Source: Lachnospiraceae bacterium
Lineage (GTDB): Bacteria > Bacillota > Clostridia > Lachnospirales > Lachnospiraceae
Assembly (NCBI GenBank): GCA_024683645.1
Contig: JAIKYA010000094.1
Span: 1-59,719 of the forward strand
Direction of reading: 5' to 3'
Length of the DNA: 59,719 nucleotides
In this document: in pieces, positions 26,123 to 34,669 of the stretch
Layout: each line of letters opens with the position of its first letter
How positions within the stretch are numbered: the stretch's first letter is position 1
Notes under the pieces: generated by a model
Told to the model about the DNA's origin: nothing
The model's input: the letters and a program-made list of their open reading frames with translations, nothing else
The model's database searches: none
Translations under genes and position numbers: made by a program

Positions 26123-28045
26123 ATGCAGCAGTGTCCCAATTGTTCAGGAGAACTCGTATTTGACATAGCTACACAGAAGCTGAAATGCGGTTTCTGCGGG
26201 AGTCTTTTCGATCCGGCGGTTTGGACGGGCGCCGGAGCGGCGGAGGAGCAGCAGATGACTGCAGACAGTCTGGCTTCGGCACAGTTTGACGGAGCGGACC
26301 AGGCAGTCGATTATGCGCAGCCGTCGGTGCAGGGCGGAGGATTTTCGGAAGCATTCGCACAGCCGGGAGGCGGCGCAGCAGGACAGCCCGGAGCAGCCGG
26401 AGCTTTTGCGGGAGCAGCAGGACAGCCCGGTGCAGCCGGAGCTTTTGCGGGAGCATTCGCACAGCCGGGAGCCCAGCCGCAGGCTGGATTGTTCGCGCAG
26501 CCGGGAACAGGAGTTGAACAGCAGCCGCAGCAGAATACTATTGCTTCGGCTTTTGAGCAGAGGGAAGAAGAACCCTACTTTGATGTGATACAGTATACCT
26601 GTCCGCAGTGCGGCGGCAGTATCTATTCCACGGAGGATTCGGTGAACGGATTCTGCAACTATTGCGGAGCACAGCATATGCTGAATTCCAGGATGAGCCG
26701 TATGCACCAGCCCAAGTACGTAATGCCTTTTAAGATAGGAAAGGATCAGTGCAAGGGCGCTTATGAGGAGTATGTAAAGAAGGCATTTTTCCTTCCTAAG
26801 GATATGAGAGATCCCGGTCATCTGGAGCAGTTCCGCGGTATCTATATGCCGTACTGGCTCTATGACATGGGCTTTAACGGCCAGGTGGTCCTGACGGCAG
26901 AACACAGTCACAGGCGTGGCGATTATATATTTACAGAGCATTACAACTGCATGTGTTATGTGGATTCTTTCTTTGGCGGCATCTCCTATGATGCATCGGC
27001 CAATTTCGATGATTATTTCAGCAAAGGGATAGCACCCTTCAATGTTAAGGAACTCGTTCCTTTCCAGCCTTCTTATCTGAGCGGTTTTTACGCTGATATG
27101 CAGGATGTGGAATACGGTATCTATGTGGAGCCCGCCAGGGATTTCACCAGGGATCAGATATATAAAGAGATCGAAAACAGAAAGTACTTTACCGGGGCTA
27201 CACTGAATCCTTCAAGTAAAAAGACCATAGCACCGCAGCTTTCAACTCGTAACGGAAAAGGCACGGAGCTGGCTTTCTTCCCGGTGTGGTTTCTGGCATA
27301 CCGGAACAGGGACAGGGTAGCATATGCAGTGGTAAACGGGCAGAACGGTAACATAGTTTCGGATCTGCCGGTTGATAATAAGAAATTCCTGTTATTCTCG
27401 CTGCTGACGGCACTGCCTATATATGGCGTACTTCTTTTGCTGCCGACAATGACACCCAAGGTGCTCATGTGCATATCACTGATGATAGCACTTGTATGCA
27501 CACTGCTCTTAAACAGCACCGTTAACCAGGTGAGGATAAGAGACAGCAGGGGTGAGGACCTGGGCTTTTTAAGCAAGAACAACAAGCTGGCTTATGCAGA
27601 AGCTTTAAGCAGGATAAAGAATAAAGGCGGATCGGGCGGCACCAGGAAAACAAGTAAAGCAGGTATTCTCGTAGCGGCATATTTTATCCTGTCTTTCGGA
27701 ATGGGATTCATGCAGATCGCGATTGCCTTCGTTAATTCCGCAGTACTCGCGCCGATCATCGCGATGATCATCGTAATAGCGGTGATTTACGGTATGAACA
27801 AGGCAAAGGGTACCAGCGGCGGAGTAAAGCTGATCACCAGCTATATCATCACCGCGGCGGTCTCCATAGCGGGAGCATTGGTGGTGCTGGCCAATCCCAG
27901 TGAGGACCTGATTTATTACGGCGGAGTGGTGCTGCTTCTTGCAGCCATAGTGCTGGGACAGCTGTTTGCCCTGAATGAATATAATCTGCTTACCACGAGG
28001 CCGCTGCCTCAGCTCAACAGGAGAGGAGGGGATGTCAATGCGTAA
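26123..28045 (+). CDS. Zinc-ribbon membrane protein with low-complexity linker
   Basis: A 640-residue protein. The N-terminus has a TFIIB-like zinc ribbon (CPNCSG...CGFCGS), then an Ala/Gly/Gln/Pro-rich linker (about 30-150) with two copies of AAGQPGAAGAFAG, then a second zinc ribbon (CPQCGGSIYS...CNYCGAQ), a folded region of about 240 residues, and five or six membrane helices between about 415 and 620. Similar proteins, widespread in Firmicutes, have no known biochemical role. It follows the thioesterase by 20 bases and overlaps the TPM-domain gene downstream. Pairing of a zinc-ribbon membrane protein with a TPM protein suggests an envelope function, but this is inference. Confidence 0.8.
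   Translation: MQQCPNCSGELVFDIATQKLKCGFCGSLFDPAVWTGAGAAEEQQMTADSLASAQFDGADQAVDYAQPSVQGGGFSEAFAQPGGGAAGQPGAAGAFAGAAGQPGAAGAFAGAFAQPGAQPQAGLFAQPGTGVEQQPQQNTIASAFEQREEEPYFDVIQYTCPQCGGSIYSTEDSVNGFCNYCGAQHMLNSRMSRMHQPKYVMPFKIGKDQCKGAYEEYVKKAFFLPKDMRDPGHLEQFRGIYMPYWLYDMGFNGQVVLTAEHSHRRGDYIFTEHYNCMCYVDSFFGGISYDASANFDDYFSKGIAPFNVKELVPFQPSYLSGFYADMQDVEYGIYVEPARDFTRDQIYKEIENRKYFTGATLNPSSKKTIAPQLSTRNGKGTELAFFPVWFLAYRNRDRVAYAVVNGQNGNIVSDLPVDNKKFLLFSLLTALPIYGVLLLLPTMTPKVLMCISLMIALVCTLLLNSTVNQVRIRDSRGEDLGFLSKNNKLAYAEALSRIKNKGGSGGTRKTSKAGILVAAYFILSFGMGFMQIAIAFVNSAVLAPIIAMIIVIAVIYGMNKAKGTSGGVKLITSYIITAAVSIAGALVVLANPSEDLIYYGGVVLLLAAIVLGQLFALNEYNLLTTRPLPQLNRRGGDVNA
26378..26455 (+). repeat. Two copies of a 39-bp repeat in the linker of the zinc-ribbon gene
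   Basis: Two nearly identical 39-base units encode the 13-residue block AAGQPGAAGAFAG twice in a row. Length variation between strains would be expected and would keep the frame. Confidence 0.8.
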
Positions 28046-28874
28046 AGTAAGATACAGCCTGTCCGGCCTGATACTCGTATTTGTACTCATCTTCTCATCG
28101 TTGTCTGTGTTTGCTTCGGATGACGAGGGCGAATGGAGCTATACCAATGACGATACGGGATACTCTGCAGTATTCATAGATGCTGCGGGAGTCATTGACA
28201 AAAGCGATGAGTCTGATCTGAAAGACAGCTTAAAGGGACTGACTGCATACGGTAATGCAATGTGCCTGACGGCGGTGGCCGGCGGTTATGCCGATGATGA
28301 TGCATCGAGAGCCGTCGCAAAGAATTTTTATGAAAGCGTATTCGGTATGGATACGGGCCTGGTCGCGGCAGTGGTGCTGGACAGCGACCTGGAGGGCGGA
28401 TGCACACTTTGGATAGAATCCTATGAACCCGGAAGTGTGGTCTACAAGACGATAAGTGTTTCGATAGCCAATACCATAACTGACAATGCGGTAAATGATA
28501 CAAAGCGGGCGATAAGTAAAGAAGGCCATCCGACGAGATGGAAGTTCTACGGTTATCTGAACGTGGCACTTACCCAGTGTCTTAATGCTCTGGACGGACT
28601 GAAGATAGCGCAGCCCATGAAGTTTATCACGAGTGCGCTGCTGGCACTCATACTCGCACTGCTGGTCAACTTTATAATCGTAAGGATGACAAACAGTCCC
28701 AAGAAGGCTGCTGATGCGGAAGTGCTCAGATCGATTCAGGCAGAGATGAGTGTACGTGATCCGAGAATGATACTGACAAGTACTACAAAGACTTACAGCC
28801 CCAGATCTTCGTCAGGCGGTGGAGGCGGTGGCGGCGGTGGCGGCGGAAGCCACGGTGGCGGCCACAGAGGTTGA
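28038..28874 (+). CDS. Secreted TPM-domain membrane protein
   Basis: About 278 residues. A signal peptide (to about residue 25, VFASDD) is followed by a TPM domain (about 38-180), a membrane helix near residues 197-217 and a glycine tail ending GGGGSHGGGHRG, an ending typical of YgcG-like proteins. TPM domains have been linked to phosphatase activity in plants and to envelope roles in bacteria; the function here is unknown. ATG at 28038 is chosen because GGAGGGG (28025-28031) lies six bases upstream; the ATG at 28032 is too close. It overlaps the preceding gene by eight bases. Confidence 0.83.
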   Translation: MRKVRYSLSGLILVFVLIFSSLSVFASDDEGEWSYTNDDTGYSAVFIDAAGVIDKSDESDLKDSLKGLTAYGNAMCLTAVAGGYADDDASRAVAKNFYESVFGMDTGLVAAVVLDSDLEGGCTLWIESYEPGSVVYKTISVSIANTITDNAVNDTKRAISKEGHPTRWKFYGYLNVALTQCLNALDGLKIAQPMKFITSALLALILALLVNFIIVRMTNSPKKAADAEVLRSIQAEMSVRDPRMILTSTTKTYSPRSSSGGGGGGGGGGGSHGGGHRG

Positions 28875-28892
28875 TGAGTCAGGGAGAGAGAC

Positions 28893-29252
28893 ATGAGATC
28901 TAATGAATCTGCTGAAGACTATCTTGAAACAATACTGATACTGGGCAGGCGCCTCCCCGCTGTGAGGGGAGTGGATATCGCGGCTGAAATGGGGTTCAGG
29001 AAATCAAGCGTTTCGGTAGCTATGAAGAATCTGAGAGAAAAGGGACATATAACGGTTTCGGAGCAGGGCTTCATATTACTTACCGAGAGCGGGAAAAAGA
29101 TCGCCGAGAGTGTGTATGACCGTCACAGGACGATCACTGAATGGCTGGTCTCACTGGGTGTAAAGCCGGAGACGGCCGAAGCCGATGCGTGCAGGATAGA
29201 GCACGTGATCAGTGAGGAAAGTTTTGAAGCAATAAAAAAGTTAACGGAGTGA
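28893..29252 (+). CDS. DtxR/MntR-family metal-dependent repressor
   Basis: A 119-residue winged-helix repressor. The N-terminal ESAEDYLETI carries the Asp and Glu found at the metal site, the helix-turn-helix is GVDIAAEMGFRKSSVSVAMKNL, RHRTITEWL supplies a metal-site His, and DACRIEH gives a Cys-Glu-His set as in DtxR rather than MntR. It is shorter than MntR by about 20 residues at the C-terminus and lacks the SH3-like domain. Members sense Fe or Mn. The MATE gene begins four bases after its stop. The likely target is a metal-uptake gene elsewhere. Confidence 0.88.
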   Translation: MRSNESAEDYLETILILGRRLPAVRGVDIAAEMGFRKSSVSVAMKNLREKGHITVSEQGFILLTESGKKIAESVYDRHRTITEWLVSLGVKPETAEADACRIEHVISEESFEAIKKLTE

Positions 29253-29255
29253 GTT

Positions 29256-30617
29256 TTGGCAGCAGCAGAGAAGAAAGACAGGTACGAATACCTTACTAAA
29301 ACTCCTGTACCGGAACTGATAGTCCGTCTGAGCGTGCCTACCATAATAAGCATGCTGGTGACCGGCATATATAATGCAGCGGATACCTATTTCGTCGGAC
29401 AGATCCCGGAAGCAGGAACACAGGCTACGGCTGCTGTAGGTATAGTTTTCCCGCTGATGGCCGTAATACAGGCCATCGGCTTTTTCTTTGGTCACGGTTC
29501 GGGTAATTTCCTTTCACGTATGCTTGGCGCCGGCGAGAAGGATAAAGCAAACGAAATGGCCTCTACAGGCTTTGCACTGGCACTCTTATTCGGGGTTTCA
29601 TTTGCCGTATTCGGCAATATCGCGATAAAACCTATAGTGAGCTTTCTGGCCTCCGATGATGTGAGTGCCGATACATTGAGGATGACGGCGGACTATGCGG
29701 GGATAATACTGCTCGGTGCACCTTTTACCATGGGGCAGTTTGTGATCAATAACCAGCTGCGGTTCCAGGGAGCGGCAGTCTATGCGATGGTGGGGCTGAT
29801 GGCAGGTGCAGTCATAAACATGGGGCTGGATCCGCTTCTGATATTTGTTTTTGACATGGGAGTACGCGGTGCAGCGATAGCTACCATATCCGGACAGATC
29901 ATGAGCTTCTGCATCCTGCTGATAGGCGCGGGAAAGGGCGAGAATATACGTATAAAGATTAACCGTATAAGGATTAATCTTTATTACATAGGCCAGATAA
30001 TCAACGGCGGTGCTCCTTCGCTTTTCAGGCAGGGACTGGCTGCGATAGCTACTGTACTGTTGAACCGCAGCGCCGGAAGTCTGGGGGCGGATGAGGCTAT
30101 TGCGGGAATGAGCATAGTGACCAGAGTGATGATGCTGGTTAGTTCCGCTCTGATCGGTTTCGGACAGGGATATCAGCCCGTATGCTCTTTTAATTACGGG
30201 GCGGGGCTGAAGAAGAGAGTGAAGGAAGGCTTCTCATTCTGCGTAAAATGGGGAACGGTATTCCTGACGCTGGCGGGGATAGTCTGTTTTGTCTTTGCTC
30301 CACAGATAGTCAGGGTATTTCGTGATGATGATGCGGTAGTTGCAGTAGGACAGGTGGCACTCAGATGCCAGGCTGTGGCGCTCCCACTGCTGGCAGTTTC
30401 GATCATCACTAACATGATGCTGCAGTCCATAGGCAGCGGAGTGAAAGCCTCGATCACCTCGTCGGCAAGAAACGGGATATTTTTTATACCTGCTATACTC
30501 ATACTGCCGGAGCTTTTCGGGCTTACGGGAGTAGAGATAACGCAGACGGTAGCAGATATCTGTGCAGTGGCACTGGCTGTCCCGATGGGCTTATCTGAAC
30601 TTAAAAGGATGGAGTAG
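29256..30617 (+). CDS. MATE-family multidrug efflux transporter
   Basis: A 453-residue protein with about twelve membrane helices, normal for MATE transporters, which export cationic drugs or metabolites in exchange for Na+ or H+. The two six-helix halves are visible, each starting with a PTIISMLVTGIYNAADTYFVG or GAPSLFRQGLAAIATVLLNR-type segment; GFGQGYQPVCSFNYGA is typical of the second half. The TTG at 29256 follows CGGAGTGAG and lies four bases after the metal repressor, so the two are co-transcribed. Substrate is not predictable. Confidence 0.9.
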   Translation: MAAAEKKDRYEYLTKTPVPELIVRLSVPTIISMLVTGIYNAADTYFVGQIPEAGTQATAAVGIVFPLMAVIQAIGFFFGHGSGNFLSRMLGAGEKDKANEMASTGFALALLFGVSFAVFGNIAIKPIVSFLASDDVSADTLRMTADYAGIILLGAPFTMGQFVINNQLRFQGAAVYAMVGLMAGAVINMGLDPLLIFVFDMGVRGAAIATISGQIMSFCILLIGAGKGENIRIKINRIRINLYYIGQIINGGAPSLFRQGLAAIATVLLNRSAGSLGADEAIAGMSIVTRVMMLVSSALIGFGQGYQPVCSFNYGAGLKKRVKEGFSFCVKWGTVFLTLAGIVCFVFAPQIVRVFRDDDAVVAVGQVALRCQAVALPLLAVSIITNMMLQSIGSGVKASITSSARNGIFFIPAILILPELFGLTGVEITQTVADICAVALAVPMGLSELKRME

Positions 30618-30620
30618 TGC

Positions 30621-30649
30621 TTGCTTTTTCGAAAGGCATGGGGTAGAAT
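30621..30649 (+). promoter_or_regulatory. Promoter of the purine operon
   Basis: TTGCTT (30621-30626) and TAGAAT (30644-30649) are 17 bases apart, directly upstream of the ZTP riboswitch. Confidence 0.6.
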
Positions 30650-30663
30650 GTAGTTGTTATAAC

Positions 30664-30779
30664 GGATATGTGACTGACGGGATACCCGGCGAGCGGGTTA
30701 GTGGAGTTTACCACGTGAAGCATATCTTTGAAAGAAGAAACCGACCGTCTGGGTACTTAAGGTTCCCGGGCGGTTTTTG
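30664..30779 (+). ncRNA. ZTP (pfl) riboswitch with overlapping terminator
   Basis: The outer stem GATATG/CATATC (30665-30670 with 30721-30726) encloses the conserved GTGACTGACG, a CCCG/CGGG hairpin, and a GTGG/CCAC hairpin followed by GTGAAGC. The second subdomain is CCGTCTGGGT (30745-30754), matching the CCGCCTGGGC consensus. The class senses ZTP/ZMP, the intermediate that builds up when one-carbon folate is short. It lies just ahead of the IMP cyclohydrolase and AICAR transformylase genes, the exact step that uses ZMP, so both motif and context agree. Ligand would be expected to prevent termination and switch on the operon. Confidence 0.92.
30744..30779 (+). terminator. Intrinsic terminator of the ZTP riboswitch
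   Basis: ACCGTCTGGG (30744-30753) pairs over ten positions with CCCGGGCGGT (30765-30774), followed by TTTTT. The left arm is also the 3' part of the aptamer, so terminator and ligand-bound aptamer are mutually exclusive. A further hairpin (TTTATGGA...TCCATAAA, about 30782-30814) follows. Confidence 0.88.
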
Positions 30780-30971
30780 ACTTTATGGATATTCCTTCGG
30801 AATTTCCATAAAGCAAAAAAGACCTCCGGACGGGATGCGCACTCGCGTGGGATGAAGATGCCGGCTTCGGCAAGAGGAACGCTGTATTCCCGGTATAATA
30901 TCTGTATCGGGGACCTTAGAACTGATCATGCGGTATTCCTGCCGCCACAAAAAACAGAAGGAGAAAAAGCT

Positions 30972-31688
30972 ATGAAGAAAAATGACATTTCCGAACTGCT
31001 GAGGAACAATGCCTACCCCGGAAGAGGGATCATTCTCGGGGAAACACCGGGCGGTCAGTATGCTGTAGCCGCTTATTTTATCATGGGAAGAAGTGTAAAC
31101 AGCCGTAACCGCGTGTTTGTTGAGGACGGAAACGGCATCCGCACCCAGGCTTTTGATCCCGCGAAGCTTTCGGATCCGAGCCTGATCATCTATGCGCCGG
31201 TACGCGTACTTGGCAACAAAACTATCGTTACCAACGGTGACCAGACGGACACCATATACGAAGGAATGGATAAGCAGCTGACTTTTGAACAGTCACTGCG
31301 CAGCCGGGAGTTTGAGCCGGACGGTCCGAATTATACACCCCGTATCTCGGGCATCATGCACGTCGAGTCCGGAAAGTACAGTTATGCAATGTCTATTTTA
31401 AAGAGCAATCAGGGAGATGCTTCTTCATGTAACCGTTATACTTTCGCCTATGAGAGCCCTATACGCGGCGAGGGCAGGTTTATACATACCTACATGGGTG
31501 ACGGCGATCCGCTGCCTTCATTTGAAGGGGAGCCCGAGCTGATAGATATTCCCACTGCGGATATCGACGAGCTGACAAAGCTTCTTTGGGAATCGTTGAA
31601 TGAGGAAAACAAGGTATCACTTTTCGTGCGTTTCATTGATATCGCAAGCGGAGAGTATGTGAGCAGGATCGTGAACAAGAACAGATAA
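30972..31688 (+). CDS. purO: IMP cyclohydrolase (PurO-type)
   Basis: A 238-residue protein of the IMP_cyclohyd family first known from archaeal PurO, which closes FAICAR to IMP. Family segments include NAYPGRGIILGETPGGQYAVAAYFIMGRS, NRVFVEDG and GRFIHTYMGDGDPLPSFEGEP. The frame is open further upstream, but ATG at 30972 has a good ribosome site (AGGAG) and the upstream part overlaps the riboswitch. The gene lies 21 bases before the transformylase gene, so one operon supplies the last two steps of purine synthesis. Confidence 0.9.
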   Translation: MKKNDISELLRNNAYPGRGIILGETPGGQYAVAAYFIMGRSVNSRNRVFVEDGNGIRTQAFDPAKLSDPSLIIYAPVRVLGNKTIVTNGDQTDTIYEGMDKQLTFEQSLRSREFEPDGPNYTPRISGIMHVESGKYSYAMSILKSNQGDASSCNRYTFAYESPIRGEGRFIHTYMGDGDPLPSFEGEPELIDIPTADIDELTKLLWESLNEENKVSLFVRFIDIASGEYVSRIVNKNR

Positions 31689-31709
31689 GCTAAGGAGGAT
31701 CATCAGATA

Positions 31710-32888
31710 ATGAAGGAACTGGAATTAAAATACGGCTGTAACCCCAATCAGAAACCGTCGAAGATTTTTGTTAACGACGGACGTGAGCTGCCTATAGAAG
31801 TGCTGAACGGTAAGCCCGGATATATCAACTTTATGGATGCTTTCAACGGCTGGCAGCTTGTTAAGGAACTTAAGATGGCAACGGGACTGCCTGCCGCAGC
31901 ATCTTTCAAGCATGTATCACCGGCAGGTGCGGCAGTCGGGATAGAGCTTGATGATGTAATGAAGAAGATTTATTTCGTACCGGAAGACGCCGGGCTTTCG
32001 CCGCTGGCATGCGCTTATGCAAGAGCCCGCGGAGCGGACCGTATGTCTTCCTTCGGAGATTTTATTTCTCTGTCGGATGTATGTGATGTGGCTACCGCAA
32101 AGCTGATCAAGCCGGAAGTATCTGACGGTATCATAGCTCCCGGTTACGAGCCCGAAGCTCTTGAGATCCTCAAGGGAAAGAAGAAGGGTGCATACAACGT
32201 GATAAAGATAGATCCGGAATATAAACCCCAGCCCATAGAGCACAAGGATGTATTCGGTATCACCTTTGAACAGGGACGCAACGAGCTGCCGATCAACAGT
32301 GAGCTGCTAGCCAACATCGTGACCGAAAAGAAAGATCTGCCTAAGCAGGCAGAGATAGACCTGCTGATCTCACTGATCACCCTTAAGTATACCCAGTCCA
32401 ATTCCGTATGTTATGCAAAGGGCGGACAGGCTATCGGTATCGGTGCCGGCCAGCAGTCCAGGATACACTGCACCAGACTGGCAGGAAGCAAAGCGGATAA
32501 CTGGCTCTTAAGACAGTGTCCGAAGGTACTTGAGCTTAAGTTTGTGCCCGGCATAAGCCGTGCCGACCGAGACAACTCGATCGATCTTTACATCGGAGAA
32601 GACTACATGGATGTCCTCGCAGAAGGAACCTGGCAGAACATCTTTACCGAGAAGCCCGAAGTATTTACGAAAGAAGAAAAGAAGGCCTGGCTTGCACAGG
32701 CAACAGACGTAGCTCTCGGCTCCGACGCATTCTTCCCCTTCTCCGATAATATAGAGCGGGCAGGCCGCTCAGGCGTAAAATACGTTGCACAGCCCGGCGG
32801 TTCCAAGCGCGATCAGGATGTCATCGATGCCTGCAACAAGCTCGGGATGACCATGTGTTTCACCGGGATCAGACTGTTCCATCATTAA
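31710..32888 (+). CDS. purH: AICAR formyltransferase (separate from IMP cyclohydrolase)
   Basis: A 392-residue protein matching only the AICAR transformylase half of the usual bifunctional PurH. It transfers a formyl group from 10-formyl-tetrahydrofolate to AICAR (ZMP). The catalytic Lys-His pair is in AASFKHVSPAGAAVG, and YTQSNSVCYAKGGQAIGIGAGQQSR and the FFPFSDNIERA...GVKYVAQPGGSKRD segments are typical. There is no N-terminal MGS-like IMP cyclohydrolase domain; the missing step is provided by the PurO-type neighbour. ATG at 31710 follows AAGGAGG. Confidence 0.93.
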   Translation: MKELELKYGCNPNQKPSKIFVNDGRELPIEVLNGKPGYINFMDAFNGWQLVKELKMATGLPAAASFKHVSPAGAAVGIELDDVMKKIYFVPEDAGLSPLACAYARARGADRMSSFGDFISLSDVCDVATAKLIKPEVSDGIIAPGYEPEALEILKGKKKGAYNVIKIDPEYKPQPIEHKDVFGITFEQGRNELPINSELLANIVTEKKDLPKQAEIDLLISLITLKYTQSNSVCYAKGGQAIGIGAGQQSRIHCTRLAGSKADNWLLRQCPKVLELKFVPGISRADRDNSIDLYIGEDYMDVLAEGTWQNIFTEKPEVFTKEEKKAWLAQATDVALGSDAFFPFSDNIERAGRSGVKYVAQPGGSKRDQDVIDACNKLGMTMCFTGIRLFHH

Positions 32889-32900
32889 GGATATATTGTA

Positions 32901-32931
32901 AAAACCACGGGGACGGACCTCGTGGTTTTTT
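32901..32931 (+). terminator. Terminator of the purine operon
   Basis: AAAACCACG pairs with CGTGGTTTT around the loop GGGACGGACCT, with a T-run on the 3' side. Its first 20 bases are identical to the left arm of the long hairpin at 10068, so both come from one dispersed element. Confidence 0.85.
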
Positions 32932-32985
32932 GTGTAATGCAGGTCGTTCTCCAAAGCTCGATGCGGTCAGGACCCGATTTTGTAT

Positions 32986-34668
32986 TTAGTAGAGTTCCTT
33001 CATGTTGTTGATGATGATGCGGCGGCCGAATGACACTGCAAAAGTGGCAGCTATGCCCAGTATCACAAGGACGAGGATCGTAACTGTTGCCAGAGAGGCG
33101 GTCGTAAGCTCGTATAAAAGGAAGATAAGTGCGCAGAGCAGGAAGGCGACGAGCATGGACACTGCCATGTTGAAGAAGCTGTTTAGGTTTCCTCTTAAAG
33201 CGCTGTATTCGTCGGACCAGACGGTAAAGGGAGCGGCCGAGTCCATGGACAGGCCGGTTACTATGCATATGGTCATGGCCAGGAAGGCTGTAAGTGCGTA
33301 AACAAGACCGGTCAGGATACCAAAGCCCAGGAAATGCTGTGCCGCTATTATGGACAGCAGCAGTGCAGGATACGTAAAGACTAAAGCTGTGAGTACTTTG
33401 GCGTAGAGCTGTGTACTGTAGGGGACGGGGATGTACTTTATCAGATCCACATGAGCGCCCTCGCGCGAAAAAGCTGTAGATGCAAGGGTATTCAAAGCCG
33501 AGGCGATAAAGGATATCGCGATCACGGCAAGCATTGTTATAAGTGCTGCGCGTGGGTAGGATGGATCCTTATACAATTCGATAAAGCGGATAACGTTTTC
33601 ATTCTTTCTGCTGAGGACAAAGAACAAAATTACGCCTACAGGCCAGAGCAGATTGATGTATACGCAGTTGTTGGAATAAGCTTTGGTTCTGAGAAGTACA
33701 CGGAATTCTTTCTTAAAACAGGCCGAAAGAGGAGAAGTTAATTTGATATTTAATTTATCGACGTTAGCCTGCTTATGTGTACTTCCCAGTGATGCGGCTG
33801 TATGAAGTCCCTCAAGATACAGATATTTGCCGATCAGCAGCATAAGAGCCACCGGTATTATGTTGGCTGCAAGGTATAATAAAGAATAGATTATACTTTC
33901 TGCTTCCATTGCTTTGCCAAGTATAGGCACGGTGAAGAATAAAATATTGCAGATACGGAAGAATAGATTATTATCTGCAAGAAGAGAGTCAATGTAATTG
34001 GTAACGGTCACGCCGCCGGAGTCTTTGAACGAAAGGAGAAAGAGAGCGATAAAGAGCAGAAGGAAGAAGTCCGAAACGTGGAAAAACAGTTTTGCATTTC
34101 TTACATTTTTCAGAAGAGCCATCAGTAACATGCTTATAATGGCGCAGTAAACCAAAGGAAGCAGAGGCGTGACAAAGGTCGCGATCAGAGCCATCAGAAC
34201 GGAAACGGGGCCGAAGGAGCTGAAGGATCCGTAGTTTTTGACACAGGCAATGAAGTATCCGATGAACATGGAAAGCAGTACAAGGAATTCCATGATACTC
34301 TCTGCTATGTAGGTATGACGGAATTTCGCGGCCAGGAGTTCGGTAGGAGTGATGGGGAGCGTCACCATGTGCTCACGGTCGGATGAAAAAAACAGGACGC
34401 TGAAGATCACAAAGAGACCGAATACCAGTGAGAAAACAGACATTATATGTATCTCGGACATGAGGGCTGCGGTTTTTGAACCGGCCATCATCATGGCTTC
34501 GGACAATATGTCGGTGATAAAGCCGACTATAAGGCAGCAGGGGATAACGATACAGGTGACCGCTATGATGGCGAGGGCCGTATAAGCGGTTGCCTTAAAG
34601 CCTTTTTTAGGAAGAGGCATTTCGAAGTTCTTATTATATACACCGAAGAGATATTTTATATTAGACAT
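32986..34668 (-). CDS. ABC transporter permease, large, about 12 membrane helices
   Basis: A 560-residue integral membrane protein. Hydrophobic segments are spread through the whole length in two blocks separated by a cytosolic stretch around residues 290-330 (LGSTHKQANVDKLNIKLTS). It matches putative ABC-2-type permeases of Clostridia that partner with a single ATPase. The start at 34668 follows GGAGGAATGAT, and the ATPase stop ends one base upstream, so the two are translated together. Substrate is unknown; bacitracin-type peptides, drugs or lipids are all possible. Confidence 0.83.
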   Translation of the reverse strand: MSNIKYLFGVYNKNFEMPLPKKGFKATAYTALAIIAVTCIVIPCCLIVGFITDILSEAMMMAGSKTAALMSEIHIMSVFSLVFGLFVIFSVLFFSSDREHMVTLPITPTELLAAKFRHTYIAESIMEFLVLLSMFIGYFIACVKNYGSFSSFGPVSVLMALIATFVTPLLPLVYCAIISMLLMALLKNVRNAKLFFHVSDFFLLLFIALFLLSFKDSGGVTVTNYIDSLLADNNLFFRICNILFFTVPILGKAMEAESIIYSLLYLAANIIPVALMLLIGKYLYLEGLHTAASLGSTHKQANVDKLNIKLTSPLSACFKKEFRVLLRTKAYSNNCVYINLLWPVGVILFFVLSRKNENVIRFIELYKDPSYPRAALITMLAVIAISFIASALNTLASTAFSREGAHVDLIKYIPVPYSTQLYAKVLTALVFTYPALLLSIIAAQHFLGFGILTGLVYALTAFLAMTICIVTGLSMDSAAPFTVWSDEYSALRGNLNSFFNMAVSMLVAFLLCALIFLLYELTTASLATVTILVLVILGIAATFAVSFGRRIIINNMKELY

Positions 34669-34669
34669 A

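Noticed and set aside
28032-28037. Start of the TPM protein at the ATG at 28032.
   Set aside because: The ribosome site would be directly next to it; the ATG at 28038 has the correct distance.
30777-30971. Longer N-terminus for the IMP cyclohydrolase.
   Set aside because: It would start inside the ZTP riboswitch terminator; the ATG at 30972 has a ribosome site and matches the family start.
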